Below the pieces are notes generated by a model. It did no database searches, was not told the DNA's origin, and was given only the letters and a program-made list of their open reading frames with translations. The translations under genes were made by a program, and so were the position numbers. Positions 7,761 through 16,935 of a stretch of 64,000 nucleotides of DNA are shown here, in pieces. This stretch comes from Microvenator marinus (GTDB taxonomy: Bacteria > Myxococcota_A > Bradymonadia > Bradymonadales > Bradymonadaceae), in contig NZ_CP042467.1 of assembly GCF_007993755.1 (NCBI RefSeq), positions 2,256,001 to 2,320,000 of the forward strand, written 5' to 3'. Within the stretch, counting starts at the first letter, position 1, and every line of letters starts with the position of its first letter.

Positions 7761-9887
7761 ATGAAGAAAATAGCCGTGTTGTGTTTCGTTCTGGGAGTCG
7801 GTGCAAGCTGCACTTACGAGCCTGGCTTTGGGGATTTGAGCTGCTCAGACGAAGGCGCCACCGATGCTCGCGGAAGAACATGCCAGGGTGGTTTCTGGAT
7901 CGGTGGAACCGATACGCCGGACATGGACCTCGACCAACCTGTGGATATGCCTGAGCCCGATATGCCCCAGGTGGATATGACGGACATGGCGGACATGACC
8001 TGCGAGCCCGAAGCTGACTCCGAACTCTGCGAAGGAGTGGAGGCTCAGTGTGGTGCCATCACAACCACGGACCGGTGTGGCGTCCAGCGCACGGTAGACT
8101 GTGGAACGTGCACCGCGCCCGAAGAATGCGGTGCCGTAGAAGCCAATAAGTGTGCGTGCATCCCAGAGACAGCGCTCCAGTTCTGCCTTCGGAACTCGAA
8201 GACATGCGGCGAATTCACCGGCGAAGATAATTGTGGAGAAACGAGGACTGAGGAGTGTGGAACGTGTACGCTGCCGGCCGTCTGCGGCGGCGGTGGTACG
8301 GACAACGTCTGCGCCTGTCCTGATCAAACCGATCAAGAGTTCTGCGACTTTTACGGCGCAGAATGCGGGCAACTTCAGGAGCTCGACGCGTGTCAACAGA
8401 CACGACTTGTAGACTGCGGCGGATGCACAAACCCGGAAACATGCGGTGGCGGCGCACCAGGACAGGACAATATCTGCGGCTGCACTCCCGAAACCAACCA
8501 GGTCTTCTGCGACAGAAACTCAAAGGATTGTGGAACTTTCAATGGCACCGATAATTGTGGTGACCCGCGCACCGCTGAGTGCGGGACTTGCACAAGCCCA
8601 GAAACATGTGGCGGGGGCGCATCGCCCGTAGCCAATGTCTGTGCATGTACGCCAGAATCCAATCAAACGTTCTGCGATAGAAACGGAAAAGATTGTGGGT
8701 CCTTTGCTGGAACCGATAATTGTGGAGCAGCAAGAACCGCAAACTGCGGAACGTGCACAAGCCCTGAAACATGCGGCGGTGGAGCCTCCCCAGTAGCCAA
8801 CGTCTGCGCATGCACGCCAGAATCCAATCAAACGTTCTGCGACAGAAATGGCAAAGACTGCGGCTCCTTTGCTGGAACCGATAATTGTGGAGCAGCAAGA
8901 ACCGCAAACTGCGGAACGTGCACAAGCCCTGAAACATGCGGCGGTGGAGCTTCCCCAGTAGCCAACGTCTGCGCATGCACGCCAGAATCCAATCAAACGT
9001 TCTGCGATAGAAACGGAAAAGATTGTGGGTCCTTTGCTGGAACCGATAATTGTGGAGCAGCAAGAACCGCAAACTGCGGAACGTGCACAAGCCCTGAAAC
9101 ATGCGGCGGTGGAGCCTCCCCAGTAGCCAACGTGTGTGCCTGTACGCCAGAATCTAATCAAGACTTCTGCGATAGAAACGGAAAAGACTGCGGCTCCTTT
9201 GCCGGAACCGATAATTGTGGAGCGGCTAGGACCGCAAACTGCGGCTCATGCACAAGCCCTGAGACATGTGGCGGGGGCGCATCGCCTGAAGCCAACGTCT
9301 GCGCATGTACGCCAGAATCCAATCAAGACTTCTGCGATAGAAATGGAAAAGATTGTGGCTCATTCGCCGGAACCGATAATTGTGGAGCAGCAAGAACAAC
9401 AAACTGCGGCTCATGCACAAGCCCTGAGACATGTGGTGGGGGCGCATCGCCTGAAGCCAACGTCTGCGCGTGTACGCCTGAATCCGATCAGGACTTCTGC
9501 GATAGAAACGGAAAAGATTGTGGCTCCTTTGCCGGAACCGATAACTGTGGCGCGGCCAGAACCGCAAGTTGCGGAAACTGCGCTAACGCGAACGAGACCT
9601 GCGGTGGCGGAGACCCAGGAGAAGCCAATGTTTGTGGTTGCGATCCAGAAGCCCAGACAGATTTTTGCGAGAGACTTGGTGTCTGCGGAGCCGCCGTCAC
9701 GGACAACGATATCTGCGGCAACGAAGTAACCTTCGACTGCTCCGCCGTCGCCTGCCTTGGACAGCTTAGCTGCGACACCAACGAAGAGTGCTCGTGTACA
9801 GATTGTTCCGCCTGTGACACGGGAACTCGTTGTATCAAAGGCGATAGCTCTTACGGGACTTGCAATGCCGGAGGTAATTGCAATTGA
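7761..9887 (+). CDS. Cys-rich repeat lipoprotein with Asp/Met/Pro tether
   Basis: A 708-residue predicted surface lipoprotein. The signal peptide MKKIAVLCFVLGVGASC ends in a lipobox. After a short Cys-containing segment comes an Asp/Met/Pro tether (DMPEPDMPQVDMTDMADM). The rest is built of about ten 55-residue modules plus a degenerate last one, each with eight conserved Cys in the order CACTPESNQ..FC, DRNGKDCG, TDNCG, ANCGTC, ETCGGG. Seven central modules are nearly identical at DNA level. The pattern suggests disulfide-stabilised rod-like modules; no enzyme motif is visible. ATG 7761 is chosen because the longer frame to 7524 runs through the divergent promoter region and lacks a signal peptide. 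The stop overlaps the TTG start of the HAD gene. Confidence 0.85.
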   Translation: MKKIAVLCFVLGVGASCTYEPGFGDLSCSDEGATDARGRTCQGGFWIGGTDTPDMDLDQPVDMPEPDMPQVDMTDMADMTCEPEADSELCEGVEAQCGAITTTDRCGVQRTVDCGTCTAPEECGAVEANKCACIPETALQFCLRNSKTCGEFTGEDNCGETRTEECGTCTLPAVCGGGGTDNVCACPDQTDQEFCDFYGAECGQLQELDACQQTRLVDCGGCTNPETCGGGAPGQDNICGCTPETNQVFCDRNSKDCGTFNGTDNCGDPRTAECGTCTSPETCGGGASPVANVCACTPESNQTFCDRNGKDCGSFAGTDNCGAARTANCGTCTSPETCGGGASPVANVCACTPESNQTFCDRNGKDCGSFAGTDNCGAARTANCGTCTSPETCGGGASPVANVCACTPESNQTFCDRNGKDCGSFAGTDNCGAARTANCGTCTSPETCGGGASPVANVCACTPESNQDFCDRNGKDCGSFAGTDNCGAARTANCGSCTSPETCGGGASPEANVCACTPESNQDFCDRNGKDCGSFAGTDNCGAARTTNCGSCTSPETCGGGASPEANVCACTPESDQDFCDRNGKDCGSFAGTDNCGAARTASCGNCANANETCGGGDPGEANVCGCDPEAQTDFCERLGVCGAAVTDNDICGNEVTFDCSAVACLGQLSCDTNEECSCTDCSACDTGTRCIKGDSSYGTCNAGGNCN
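8475..9632 (+). repeat. Seven tandem copies of a 165-bp coding repeat
   Basis: In-frame tandem units begin at 8475, 8640, 8805, 8970, 9135, 9300 and 9465; the last is 168 bp because of one extra codon. The three units at 8640-9134 encode identical 55-residue modules and differ by only a few silent changes, while the outer units diverge. This points to recent expansion by unequal recombination or slippage. Copy number is likely to vary among strains. Confidence 0.95.
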
Positions 9888-10474
9888 AGCACGCACTTTT
9901 TCTGGACGTCATGGACACGCTTGTCTGGGACCCCTTTAAACTTGAGATGCTTCAGTTCTTTGACTCTTCGATGGAAGAGCTCTTGAGGGACAAAAGCGCT
10001 GACGCATGGCCAAGATTCGAACGCGGCGAAATCAGCGAAGAGGAATTCGCAGCGGAGTTTTTCGCAGATAGACGCTCTTTTGATTATCTGGGGCTCAAGG
10101 ACGCGTTGCATAACGCGTATCGGCTTCTTCCCGGCATTCCTGAGCTACTCGATGACCTAAAGCAGGCGGGCGTGGAGATGCACACGCTTTCCAACTACCC
10201 GGTCTGGCACCAGATGATCGAGGAGAAGCTTCGACTCAGCCGGTGGCTCGAATGGACCTTTGTGTCCTGGCAGCACGGAACCCGAAAACCGGAACCAAAA
10301 GCTTTCGAGAGAGCGCTCGAACTCGTGAATAAGTCACCCGACACATGTGTCTTTGTTGATGACCGCGGCTCCAATTGTGCTGCGGCTGAATCGCTTGGTA
10401 TCCATGCGATTCACTTTGAGTCAGCAGACCAACTCCGAGAAGCCCTAAAGCCATGTTTCCCCGAACTCTCATAG
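9884..10474 (+). CDS. HAD-superfamily hydrolase
   Basis: A 196-residue cytoplasmic phosphatase-like protein of the haloacid dehalogenase superfamily. Motif I is seen as LFLDVMDTL (nucleophile Asp and general acid Asp), motif II as LSNYP, motif III as the Lys in GTRKPEP, and motif IV as VFVDDRGSN. All four are intact, so phosphohydrolase activity is expected; the substrate is unknown. The start is taken as TTG 9884, nine bases after GGAGG (9870-9874) and overlapping the preceding stop as TTGA; TTG 9878 is possible but too close. The 3' end overlaps the next gene by 22 bases. Confidence 0.85.
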   Translation: MKHALFLDVMDTLVWDPFKLEMLQFFDSSMEELLRDKSADAWPRFERGEISEEEFAAEFFADRRSFDYLGLKDALHNAYRLLPGIPELLDDLKQAGVEMHTLSNYPVWHQMIEEKLRLSRWLEWTFVSWQHGTRKPEPKAFERALELVNKSPDTCVFVDDRGSNCAAAESLGIHAIHFESADQLREALKPCFPELS

Positions 10475-12003
10475 CCTTGGCGCTCTTACTCATGGCGTGT
10501 GGCCCAAGCGCCCATGTTGTGGCCGGCGACCAGCATTTAGCTGCCTCCAACTATCGCGCAGCTCTAGCCTCCTACGAAACGGCATTGGCTGAAGACCCGG
10601 ATTCCGAGGAGATATCTAGAAAAGCGGAGCTTGCGCGGGGACGATACTTCGAAGAACTGAGCATACAGGCTCGCGAAGCTCAAAATCGTGGCGACCATAT
10701 CGGGGCCCTCAAAACCACTCGCAAAGCCTGGGAGCTCTATCCAAAGTCCGCAAAAGCCCAAGATCTGGTGAAACAGACGAGCCAGGCCGTAAGCTACGCG
10801 GCGGGCAAGCTCCGCGAAGACCAGGACTATTCTACGGCCCTTCTCCTTCATGAAGTCGCAATGAATGAGCTTCCAGCGCCAAACCCACATGCAGCAGCAG
10901 CAGTGGAGATGCGGAATGCATGGGAGGACGATCTGAGGGCTCAAGCTGAAGAGGCGCGCGCCTCCGGAGATCCTGCAGCTGAGCTACTCTTCGTTGGCAA
11001 GCTAGCCCAGCTCAAGAACACGGCGGACCTCGATAGGCAGAGGCTCGAACTCCTGACTCAGGTCGCCGACGAGGAGACGTTCCTTGTAGACGTCAAAGGC
11101 GAAGGTTTTCCTGACCGAATACAGGCTGACCTTACCCGCCTAAAACTGGGCGTGTTGCAGGTGCGCACCCAGGTCAAAGAGCCCGACGTGAGGTTGAAGG
11201 TATCCGGCAAGAAGCCTGTGTTCATCGAGTCAGAAAACGAAGTCTGGCGGAGCGTGACGTTTCAATCAGGGACGCGCCAGGTATCAAACCCCTCGTACAA
11301 AAACCGCCTCAACGATTTGGAGCGCGCGGAGAGAGATGTGGTGGACGCCGAGAACACGGTAACCCGTGCTGAACAAGACGTTACCGACTACGAATCTAGG
11401 GCTTCTCGCGAAACTCCCGAAGTCTCATCGAGCACCAAGTACGGCCTTGAGCGCGCGCGCAGAGACTTGCAAAGCGCCCGCGACCGCCTCATTCGCGAAC
11501 GAGATGATGTCATGCGCGCAAGGGAAGCCTTGAATCGCGAGCCGCAAACCGTGGAAGAACCCGTCTACTCCGAACACCAGTACGCGGTCAAAATCCACAC
11601 ATTGACCGCGAAGATACAGGTCCAACTCGAATTCAGCGGCCTGCACAAAGAGGAGAAAAGCATTCCACTCGAGGTTTCGGTTTCTGACGAAACTCATCCT
11701 CCGCAACCGAGCATGACAGGCGTCGGAGCCGACCCATTGACCCTCCCATCTGACGAAGCCCTTGCAGAAGACCTGCTCGCGGACGCGCTGGCGGCCACCA
11801 ACAAAGAGATCCTGCGCGTGTTTGACGAGTGGCGGGAGAAGGAGGCTCAGAAGGCACTCGATGAGCCAGGCGCTGGGCGTCTTGATTCCCTGGTGCGAGT
11901 TCTCGTTCGAGACTTAGAGCGCGCTGACCAACGTGTCGCCGGTGAGATCAAGAGTTTGAGTGGGATTCCCGATGCGGTCTCAGCTATTCGCGGCGGGCGT
12001 TGA
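10453..12003 (+). CDS. TPR-containing lipoprotein of unknown function
   Basis: A lipoprotein of 516 residues with the lipobox LLMAC near residue 16, followed by GPSAH with no acidic cluster. Residues ~25-160 look like tetratricopeptide-type helices (GDQHLAASNYRAALASYETA). A long central coiled coil (about 285-365) follows, rich in Arg/Glu/Asp, and then a more globular end. Probably a periplasmic-facing scaffold. It overlaps the HAD gene by 22 bases, so the two are translationally coupled although the functions look unrelated. No catalytic motif. Confidence 0.75.
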   Translation: MFPRTLIALALLLMACGPSAHVVAGDQHLAASNYRAALASYETALAEDPDSEEISRKAELARGRYFEELSIQAREAQNRGDHIGALKTTRKAWELYPKSAKAQDLVKQTSQAVSYAAGKLREDQDYSTALLLHEVAMNELPAPNPHAAAAVEMRNAWEDDLRAQAEEARASGDPAAELLFVGKLAQLKNTADLDRQRLELLTQVADEETFLVDVKGEGFPDRIQADLTRLKLGVLQVRTQVKEPDVRLKVSGKKPVFIESENEVWRSVTFQSGTRQVSNPSYKNRLNDLERAERDVVDAENTVTRAEQDVTDYESRASRETPEVSSSTKYGLERARRDLQSARDRLIRERDDVMRAREALNREPQTVEEPVYSEHQYAVKIHTLTAKIQVQLEFSGLHKEEKSIPLEVSVSDETHPPQPSMTGVGADPLTLPSDEALAEDLLADALAATNKEILRVFDEWREKEAQKALDEPGAGRLDSLVRVLVRDLERADQRVAGEIKSLSGIPDAVSAIRGGR

Positions 12004-12164
12004 GCACCCGAGCGACCTTCCGACAGATCGAAAAATAGACTTTTCCAGCCTTATTCGCAGCCTTTCTCCACTTCTCACGATCTTTCGAACCCTCTTTGGG
12101 GAGTGTGGCTTGAGTCCGATCGGGTTCTGTAGCATGAAGGTCTGGCATCGTTTGAGGATACCAT

Positions 12165-12956
12165 ATGAGTTCAGACCTGCCAGAAGTACTCGTCGAAAAA
12201 GTTGAAAACTCGATCGCCACGCTCACCATCGACCGGCCGGACGCGATGAACTCCATGAATGGCGCGCTCGTGGACGCACTTAAGACCAAATTCTTGGAAA
12301 TGAACACGCGTGAAGACGTGCGCGTGGTAATCCTCACGGCAAGCGGAGACCGCGTCTTTTGTGCCGGCGCCGACCTCAAGGAAAGACGGGGGATGTCTGA
12401 CGAAGAGGTCGCTCAGCGAATCCGTGACTACAAATCAGCGTTCAGCGCGATCGCCGAGTGTTCAAAGCCCGTGATTTGCGCACTCAACGGGCACGCGTTC
12501 GGGGGCGGCCTAGAAATCGCGCTATCGTGCGATATCCGTGTTCTGGCTGAAGAAGCTCAAGTGGGTTTGACCGAGCTGCGACTCGGCATCATCCCAGGGG
12601 CTGGGGGTACTCAACGCCTCGCACGACTCATCGGCGCATCCAAGGCCAAGGAAATGATGTTCAGAGGTTTGCGACTCGGTGGCCAAGACGCCTTGGACTG
12701 GGGCGTAGTCTCGCACTGCGTGCCTCGGTCCGAGCTCAGCACCTATTGCCGCTCCCTTGCCGAAGAAATCGCTAAAGCCGCACCAATCGCCATCAAACAA
12801 GCAAAGCTTGCTGTGGACAGGGGAATTGAACTCCCACTTCAAGACGCCCTTGATTTTGAGGCTGAATGCTACGCGCTGACCATTCCCACCGAAGACAGAC
12901 TTGAAGGGCTCAAGGCCTTCGCCGAAAAACGGGAGCCAGTATGGAAAAACAAGTAA
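12165..12956 (+). CDS. Enoyl-CoA hydratase/isomerase (crotonase) family
   Basis: A 263-residue crotonase-fold enzyme, probably hydrating 2-enoyl-CoA in fatty-acid or branched-chain amino-acid breakdown. The oxyanion-hole segments are clear (FCAGADLKERRG and HAFGGGLEIALSCD). Both catalytic Glu positions of classical hydratases appear to be present: the Glu of GGGLEIAL and the Glu of LTELRLGIIPGAGG. The C-terminal trimerisation helix is complete. Length is typical. GAGG lies seven bases before the ATG. The exact acyl-CoA substrate cannot be read from sequence; the AUH/methylglutaconyl-CoA-type subfamily is a possibility. It overlaps the next small gene by 16 bases. Confidence 0.93.
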   Translation: MSSDLPEVLVEKVENSIATLTIDRPDAMNSMNGALVDALKTKFLEMNTREDVRVVILTASGDRVFCAGADLKERRGMSDEEVAQRIRDYKSAFSAIAECSKPVICALNGHAFGGGLEIALSCDIRVLAEEAQVGLTELRLGIIPGAGGTQRLARLIGASKAKEMMFRGLRLGGQDALDWGVVSHCVPRSELSTYCRSLAEEIAKAAPIAIKQAKLAVDRGIELPLQDALDFEAECYALTIPTEDRLEGLKAFAEKREPVWKNK

Positions 12957-13255
12957 AGTCCAAGATCACCGCGGCGGCTCTCGTGTTGCTGATACTTCTG
13001 GGGGCTGGAATTTGGTCCTACTTGGAATTCTCGGCCGATGTCTTGGTAAGTCGCGACACAAGTATGGATTTCGCGGCAGAGTTCGAAAAACGCTGCCAGG
13101 GCAACTTTGAGCCCGAGTATTGTCTGAAGTTTGCTGGCATGCACCATTCCTCGTGCTTCCGGGCGGCGACAAGACCCGGAGAAGACGGCGCGGTTTACGA
13201 CGAAGACGCGTTTTTCAAATGTATGGACGATGCCCTAAAGACCTATGAACCCTGA
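12941..13255 (+). CDS. Small membrane-anchored protein with conserved-looking Cys
   Basis: A 104-residue protein with one N-terminal hydrophobic helix (about residues 9-28) and a short extracytoplasmic domain holding four Cys (KRCQGN, YCLKF, SCFRA, KCMDD), which would suit two disulfides in a helical hairpin. The family is not recognised. GGGAG is placed five bases before the ATG inside the upstream crotonase gene. Encoded 9 bases ahead of the UbiB-like kinase gene, so an operon is likely. Confidence 0.68.
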   Translation: MEKQVKSKITAAALVLLILLGAGIWSYLEFSADVLVSRDTSMDFAAEFEKRCQGNFEPEYCLKFAGMHHSSCFRAATRPGEDGAVYDEDAFFKCMDDALKTYEP

Positions 13256-13264
13256 GATGCACCC

Positions 13265-14992
13265 ATGTTAGCCCCTGTCAGAACCGCAGTAAAAGACGTT
13301 TTAAGGCTCCGTGAGATCACCCGCGTGCTCACCAAGCACGGGTTCAAGGCCGTGGCACGCAGACTTGGTGCCGAAGAAGAAGTCGAGGATACCGACGCAT
13401 TCGAAGGCCCTCAAAGCTTAATCGGTGAGGATCACGACGAAGCCGCGGTGCGGTTTAGGCGCGTTTTGGAGGAGTTGGGGCCCACTTTCGTCAAGCTCGG
13501 GCAAATCATGTCGACTCGCCCTGACATCATGCCCCCGGCCTTCATCAACGAGCTCAAACACCTTCAGGACCGCGTCCCGCCCCTGCCATTTGAGACCGTC
13601 AAGGAGGCCATCGAAGAAAACCTGGGAAAACCCATGCCCGAGCTCTTCAAAGAGGTGAACGAGAAGCCCATTGGGGCGGCGAGCATCGGGCAGGTTCATC
13701 GCGCGAAGACCCACGAAGGTGATGAAGTCGTCATCAAGATTCAACGGCCGGGGATCGCAGAAGTAATCCGCAGCGACCTCGACATCCTCTACTACCTCGC
13801 CCGGATCCTCGAGGCGACCATTGAAGAGGTCGAACTCTACACGCCGACGGCCATCGTCAAAGAATTTGAGAAGGCGATTCTCTCAGAGCTCGATTTTCGC
13901 CTCGAAGCCCGCAACATCCAGGAGTTCGGGCAGAACTTTGGAGAGGTCGTGGAGGTATCCACGCCGAAGGTCTACGAGGCGTTGAGCAACGACCGAATCA
14001 TGACCCTTGAGTTCATCGATGCGATCAAGCTCTCTGAGCTCGAGTCCGGCTCTGACCGCGCCAAGCGCGTCTTGAACACCTTGCTCGACGCGATGGTGAA
14101 GATGGTGCTCGATGACGGATTTTTTCACGGCGATCCGCACCCTGGAAACATCTTGGTGCGCGAAGACGACACTCTGGTCTTCATCGACTTCGGGCTTGTG
14201 GGCCGCCTCTCAGCCGCCCAGCAGGACGACCTGATTCTGCTGATCGTGAGCGTTCTGACCGGCGATGTAGAGGGAATCTCACGGACACTGCTGCGGATGG
14301 GAAGTCCGGTAGGACGCGTCAACCTGCGCGCGTTTAAAGCCGACGTGGTCAGAATCCGAGACGAATATCTGCTCTCGAACCTCTCGGATATCAACGTCTC
14401 CCAGTTTGTCACCGAGTGCACCACAGCGGCTCAAGCACACAAGATTCGCCTGAATCCGAACTACGCGGTGCTCACTAAAGCCGCAGCCACGATCGAGGGC
14501 ATCATGAGGTTCCTCGACCCGAACCTCGATATCATGGCTATCGGGATGCCTTACGCATCCGACCTGGCGAAGCGACGATTTACAGCCAAGAAGATCGCAC
14601 AGGGTGCCATGACCTCGGCGATGGGCCTCTCGAGCTTTCTGACGCAAGTCCCACAACAACTCGACCAAGTCTTGATGGATTTGGAGGGTGGAAACCTCAC
14701 CATTGAGGTCAAGAATCAGGCCATCGACGAGGTTGGAAAACACCTGAACACGCTCGGGACTCGACTCTTCCTCGGGATCATGGCAGCGGGCTTGAGTATT
14801 TGTGCCGCGATTCTGCTTGCGCCTCATGACTTCAAAGTCATGGACGTCTCAATTGGAATGGTCCTTGGTGTACTCTTGGCCGGTATCGCGACGCTCTTCT
14901 TCTGGTGGGCGCTATCGTGGCACGTGGTGGGCAGCGGCAGCGGGAACAAGCTCAAGCTCGGACCGATTATGCGCCTGATTCGTAGAGAATGA
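13265..14992 (+). CDS. ABC1/UbiB-family atypical protein kinase
   Basis: A 575-residue member of the ABC1/ADCK/UbiB family, ATPase-like kinases that support ubiquinone and other isoprenoid-lipid metabolism at the membrane. Hallmarks are the KxGQ motif (FVKLGQIMSTRPD), the Ala-rich loop replacement (GAASIGQVHRA), the catalytic loop HGDPHPGNIL, and the DFG motif in VFIDFGLVGRL. Two hydrophobic helices near the C-terminus (about 500-520 and 528-550) anchor it in the membrane, as in UbiB. Length is typical. The neighbours do not include quinone-synthesis genes, so its lipid partner is unknown. Followed 12 bases later by a lipoprotein gene. Confidence 0.9.
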   Translation: MLAPVRTAVKDVLRLREITRVLTKHGFKAVARRLGAEEEVEDTDAFEGPQSLIGEDHDEAAVRFRRVLEELGPTFVKLGQIMSTRPDIMPPAFINELKHLQDRVPPLPFETVKEAIEENLGKPMPELFKEVNEKPIGAASIGQVHRAKTHEGDEVVIKIQRPGIAEVIRSDLDILYYLARILEATIEEVELYTPTAIVKEFEKAILSELDFRLEARNIQEFGQNFGEVVEVSTPKVYEALSNDRIMTLEFIDAIKLSELESGSDRAKRVLNTLLDAMVKMVLDDGFFHGDPHPGNILVREDDTLVFIDFGLVGRLSAAQQDDLILLIVSVLTGDVEGISRTLLRMGSPVGRVNLRAFKADVVRIRDEYLLSNLSDINVSQFVTECTTAAQAHKIRLNPNYAVLTKAAATIEGIMRFLDPNLDIMAIGMPYASDLAKRRFTAKKIAQGAMTSAMGLSSFLTQVPQQLDQVLMDLEGGNLTIEVKNQAIDEVGKHLNTLGTRLFLGIMAAGLSICAAILLAPHDFKVMDVSIGMVLGVLLAGIATLFFWWALSWHVVGSGSGNKLKLGPIMRLIRRE

Positions 14993-15004
14993 CCAAGGAT
15001 GGCC

Positions 15005-16780
15005 ATGAAAAATCTCCTTTTGCTTATCGTTGGCCTCGTTTGTTTGGCTGGATGTGAGACATCCAAGCCGAATCCCAAGAACACCGCCCCCGTTAAGAGT
15101 GTGCCGGATATCAGTTTCGACGCGCTGGTAGCTAAGGCCGAAGAGCTCAGAGACCGAGAATTTAAGACGCCCCCAAGACTCACGTGGGTCGAGGCGGCTC
15201 CCGACGCGCTGGTGCTTCCCGATTCCGTTGCGACCGATCGTGAACTCATCTTGAATCTGCTCTTTGGTCTAAGATCTACAAACCAGGCAAAGTGGCCCCT
15301 TCCCGGCGACCGCGCCGCGAGTTGGGATTCGTCGACGAATACCGTTCAGCTCGTCAATATCGGGGTGGATCAGGCCACTCTGCGAGTTCATGTGCTTCAG
15401 GCGCTCACCCGCGGCCTGAACGCCCAGCATTTCGATTCTGGCGCTCAACCCACCTCTTGGGACGCCTGGCTTGCTGCGCGAGCACTCGAGGCCTCAGACG
15501 CGCTCCTCGTAGGTGCGATGGACCAAGTTCAGAACGAGGGAGTCGACGCGAAGATTATCCTGCAAAGACCCGACCTCGCACAAAGTTTGCGCGGCACGCA
15601 GTTCTTGCTCTCCCCGCCTGCGGCTCGTACCCGTCAAGAGTCCACCCTGGCCGACGAACACTTCACGATTCATACTGATGGTCTCGTCTTTGCGGCTTCG
15701 CTGGTCAGAAGTGGGGGTTGGTCAGCGCTCGAGGCCGCGAAGATTCGAGGTGTGGATCAGAGCGCAGGAATCGTTCGACCCGACCTCTGGCTCGCTGGAG
15801 AACTGAAGTCGAGCTGGAAGCATAATGAGCTCCCTATTCCTTCCAAATACAAACTCGCGCACGAGACGCGCGTTGGCCCGGCGATCAACTCGTTCCTGCT
15901 CGCTCGGTCATCCGATCCACAGCTAGCCCGAAGTGTGCTCTCGCTCTGGCAATCCGACTCCTTGCGAGTTTGGAAAAATGGAGAAAAGACCATCGTTGGG
16001 TGGGTGAGCTTCTGGGGACTTCCCGAAGCCGCACTGAAACTCAAGGGCCTCTTTGACGCCGCATTCACGAACCGCAAGGACTTGAAGTTTGTGGTGCTAC
16101 AAGAAGGCGGAACCTTGGTTGTGGTGGGAAGCGACGCCAACATTGACCTCGGTCCCGTCGCCACAACTCTCGCGACCGATTCACCCCGATTCTACCCTGA
16201 ACCTCCACTCAATACCTTTGTTCCGGGCACGATCGACCAGTATCTGGTCGGACTGAGCCAAGCCAAATTGGACCCGGAAACCAAGGTCTGGACGGACCCC
16301 GCTACGCAGTCGGTGATCGACTTCAGCTCTCTTAAGGATTGGAAATTTCAGGCGACCGAGGATGCCAAAGCACGGCTCCTCATCAAGGATTCAACGTCGA
16401 CCCATCACGTCCTGCTCAGCACCGAGCTTCGCGATCCGATGGGCCACCAGTTTGGAGGGGCGGAGTTTGCCAGCGAAGTCACCAAAGCCTTCGAGAGTTC
16501 GATGGACCAACCCAGACTTCTAACGTCCGAGTACGCCTCAATCGGTGGTCTCAAAGCCTTCAAGATCTCGTCAAAGGGCCTGTTTCCAAGCGGAGAAGAG
16601 TCCGTTAGCGCGTGGATCGTCGAATCCGGGGAAACCCTCATAACCTTGAGTGTTCGTGGTCCGATGGATTATGAAACTCAAGCAAACCTGGCGACTCCTA
16701 TTCTTGAAACCATGACGGTTTCAAACAAGCCTGAGCAACCCAAGGATGACGGCATTTTGGAATTTAAAGTGGAAGAGTAA
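15005..16780 (+). CDS. Large lipoprotein of unknown function
   Basis: A lipoprotein of about 591 residues. The signal peptide MKNLLLLIVGLVCLAGC ends in a good lipobox, followed by ETSKPNPKN. I do not recognise the family. The N-terminal half contains a helical segment around HVLQALTRGLNAQHFD, which is peptidase-like in spacing but lacks an HExxH motif. The C-terminal half looks like two alpha/beta repeats. ATG 15005 is preferred to 14999 because AAGGA at 14995-14999 is spaced for it. The stop codon touches the 3' end of the convergent tRNA gene. Confidence 0.72.
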   Translation: MKNLLLLIVGLVCLAGCETSKPNPKNTAPVKSVPDISFDALVAKAEELRDREFKTPPRLTWVEAAPDALVLPDSVATDRELILNLLFGLRSTNQAKWPLPGDRAASWDSSTNTVQLVNIGVDQATLRVHVLQALTRGLNAQHFDSGAQPTSWDAWLAARALEASDALLVGAMDQVQNEGVDAKIILQRPDLAQSLRGTQFLLSPPAARTRQESTLADEHFTIHTDGLVFAASLVRSGGWSALEAAKIRGVDQSAGIVRPDLWLAGELKSSWKHNELPIPSKYKLAHETRVGPAINSFLLARSSDPQLARSVLSLWQSDSLRVWKNGEKTIVGWVSFWGLPEAALKLKGLFDAAFTNRKDLKFVVLQEGGTLVVVGSDANIDLGPVATTLATDSPRFYPEPPLNTFVPGTIDQYLVGLSQAKLDPETKVWTDPATQSVIDFSSLKDWKFQATEDAKARLLIKDSTSTHHVLLSTELRDPMGHQFGGAEFASEVTKAFESSMDQPRLLTSEYASIGGLKAFKISSKGLFPSGEESVSAWIVESGETLITLSVRGPMDYETQANLATPILETMTVSNKPEQPKDDGILEFKVEE

Positions 16781-16854
16781 AGCCGATGACCGGACTTGAA
16801 CCGGTGACCTACTCATTACGAATGAGTTGCTCTACCAACTGAGCTACATCGGCT
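16781..16854 (-). tRNA. tRNA-Thr (anticodon CGU)
   Basis: Read on the minus strand, the 7-bp acceptor stem AGCCGAT/ATCGGCT is perfect. The D arm carries AGCTCAGTTGGTAGAGC. The anticodon stem ACTCA/TGAGT encloses loop TTCGTAA with anticodon CGT, and the T arm has ACCGG, loop TTCAAGT, CCGGT. Length is 74 nt and CCA is not encoded. It reads ACG codons. The 3' end lies directly against the stop codon of the convergent lipoprotein gene. Confidence 0.97.
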
Positions 16855-16935
16855 TTCCGGACACGAGATCCGGGGGCAAGGGAATTACCCAAGCCTCAAG
16901 GCACCGTCAAGCAAAAATAGAGCAGTGAGCGTCAA

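Noticed and set aside
8520-9161. Minus-strand repetitive frames in the tandem-repeat region
   Set aside because: They only mirror the 165-bp coding repeat; the sense strand has signal peptide and lipobox.
8475-9632. Tandem repeats considered as a CRISPR array
   Set aside because: Units are 165 bp, contiguous, without unique spacers, and in frame within a protein gene.
16781-16854. tRNA-Thr as an integration site for a mobile element
   Set aside because: No integrase, transposase or direct repeat of the tRNA end was found on either side.
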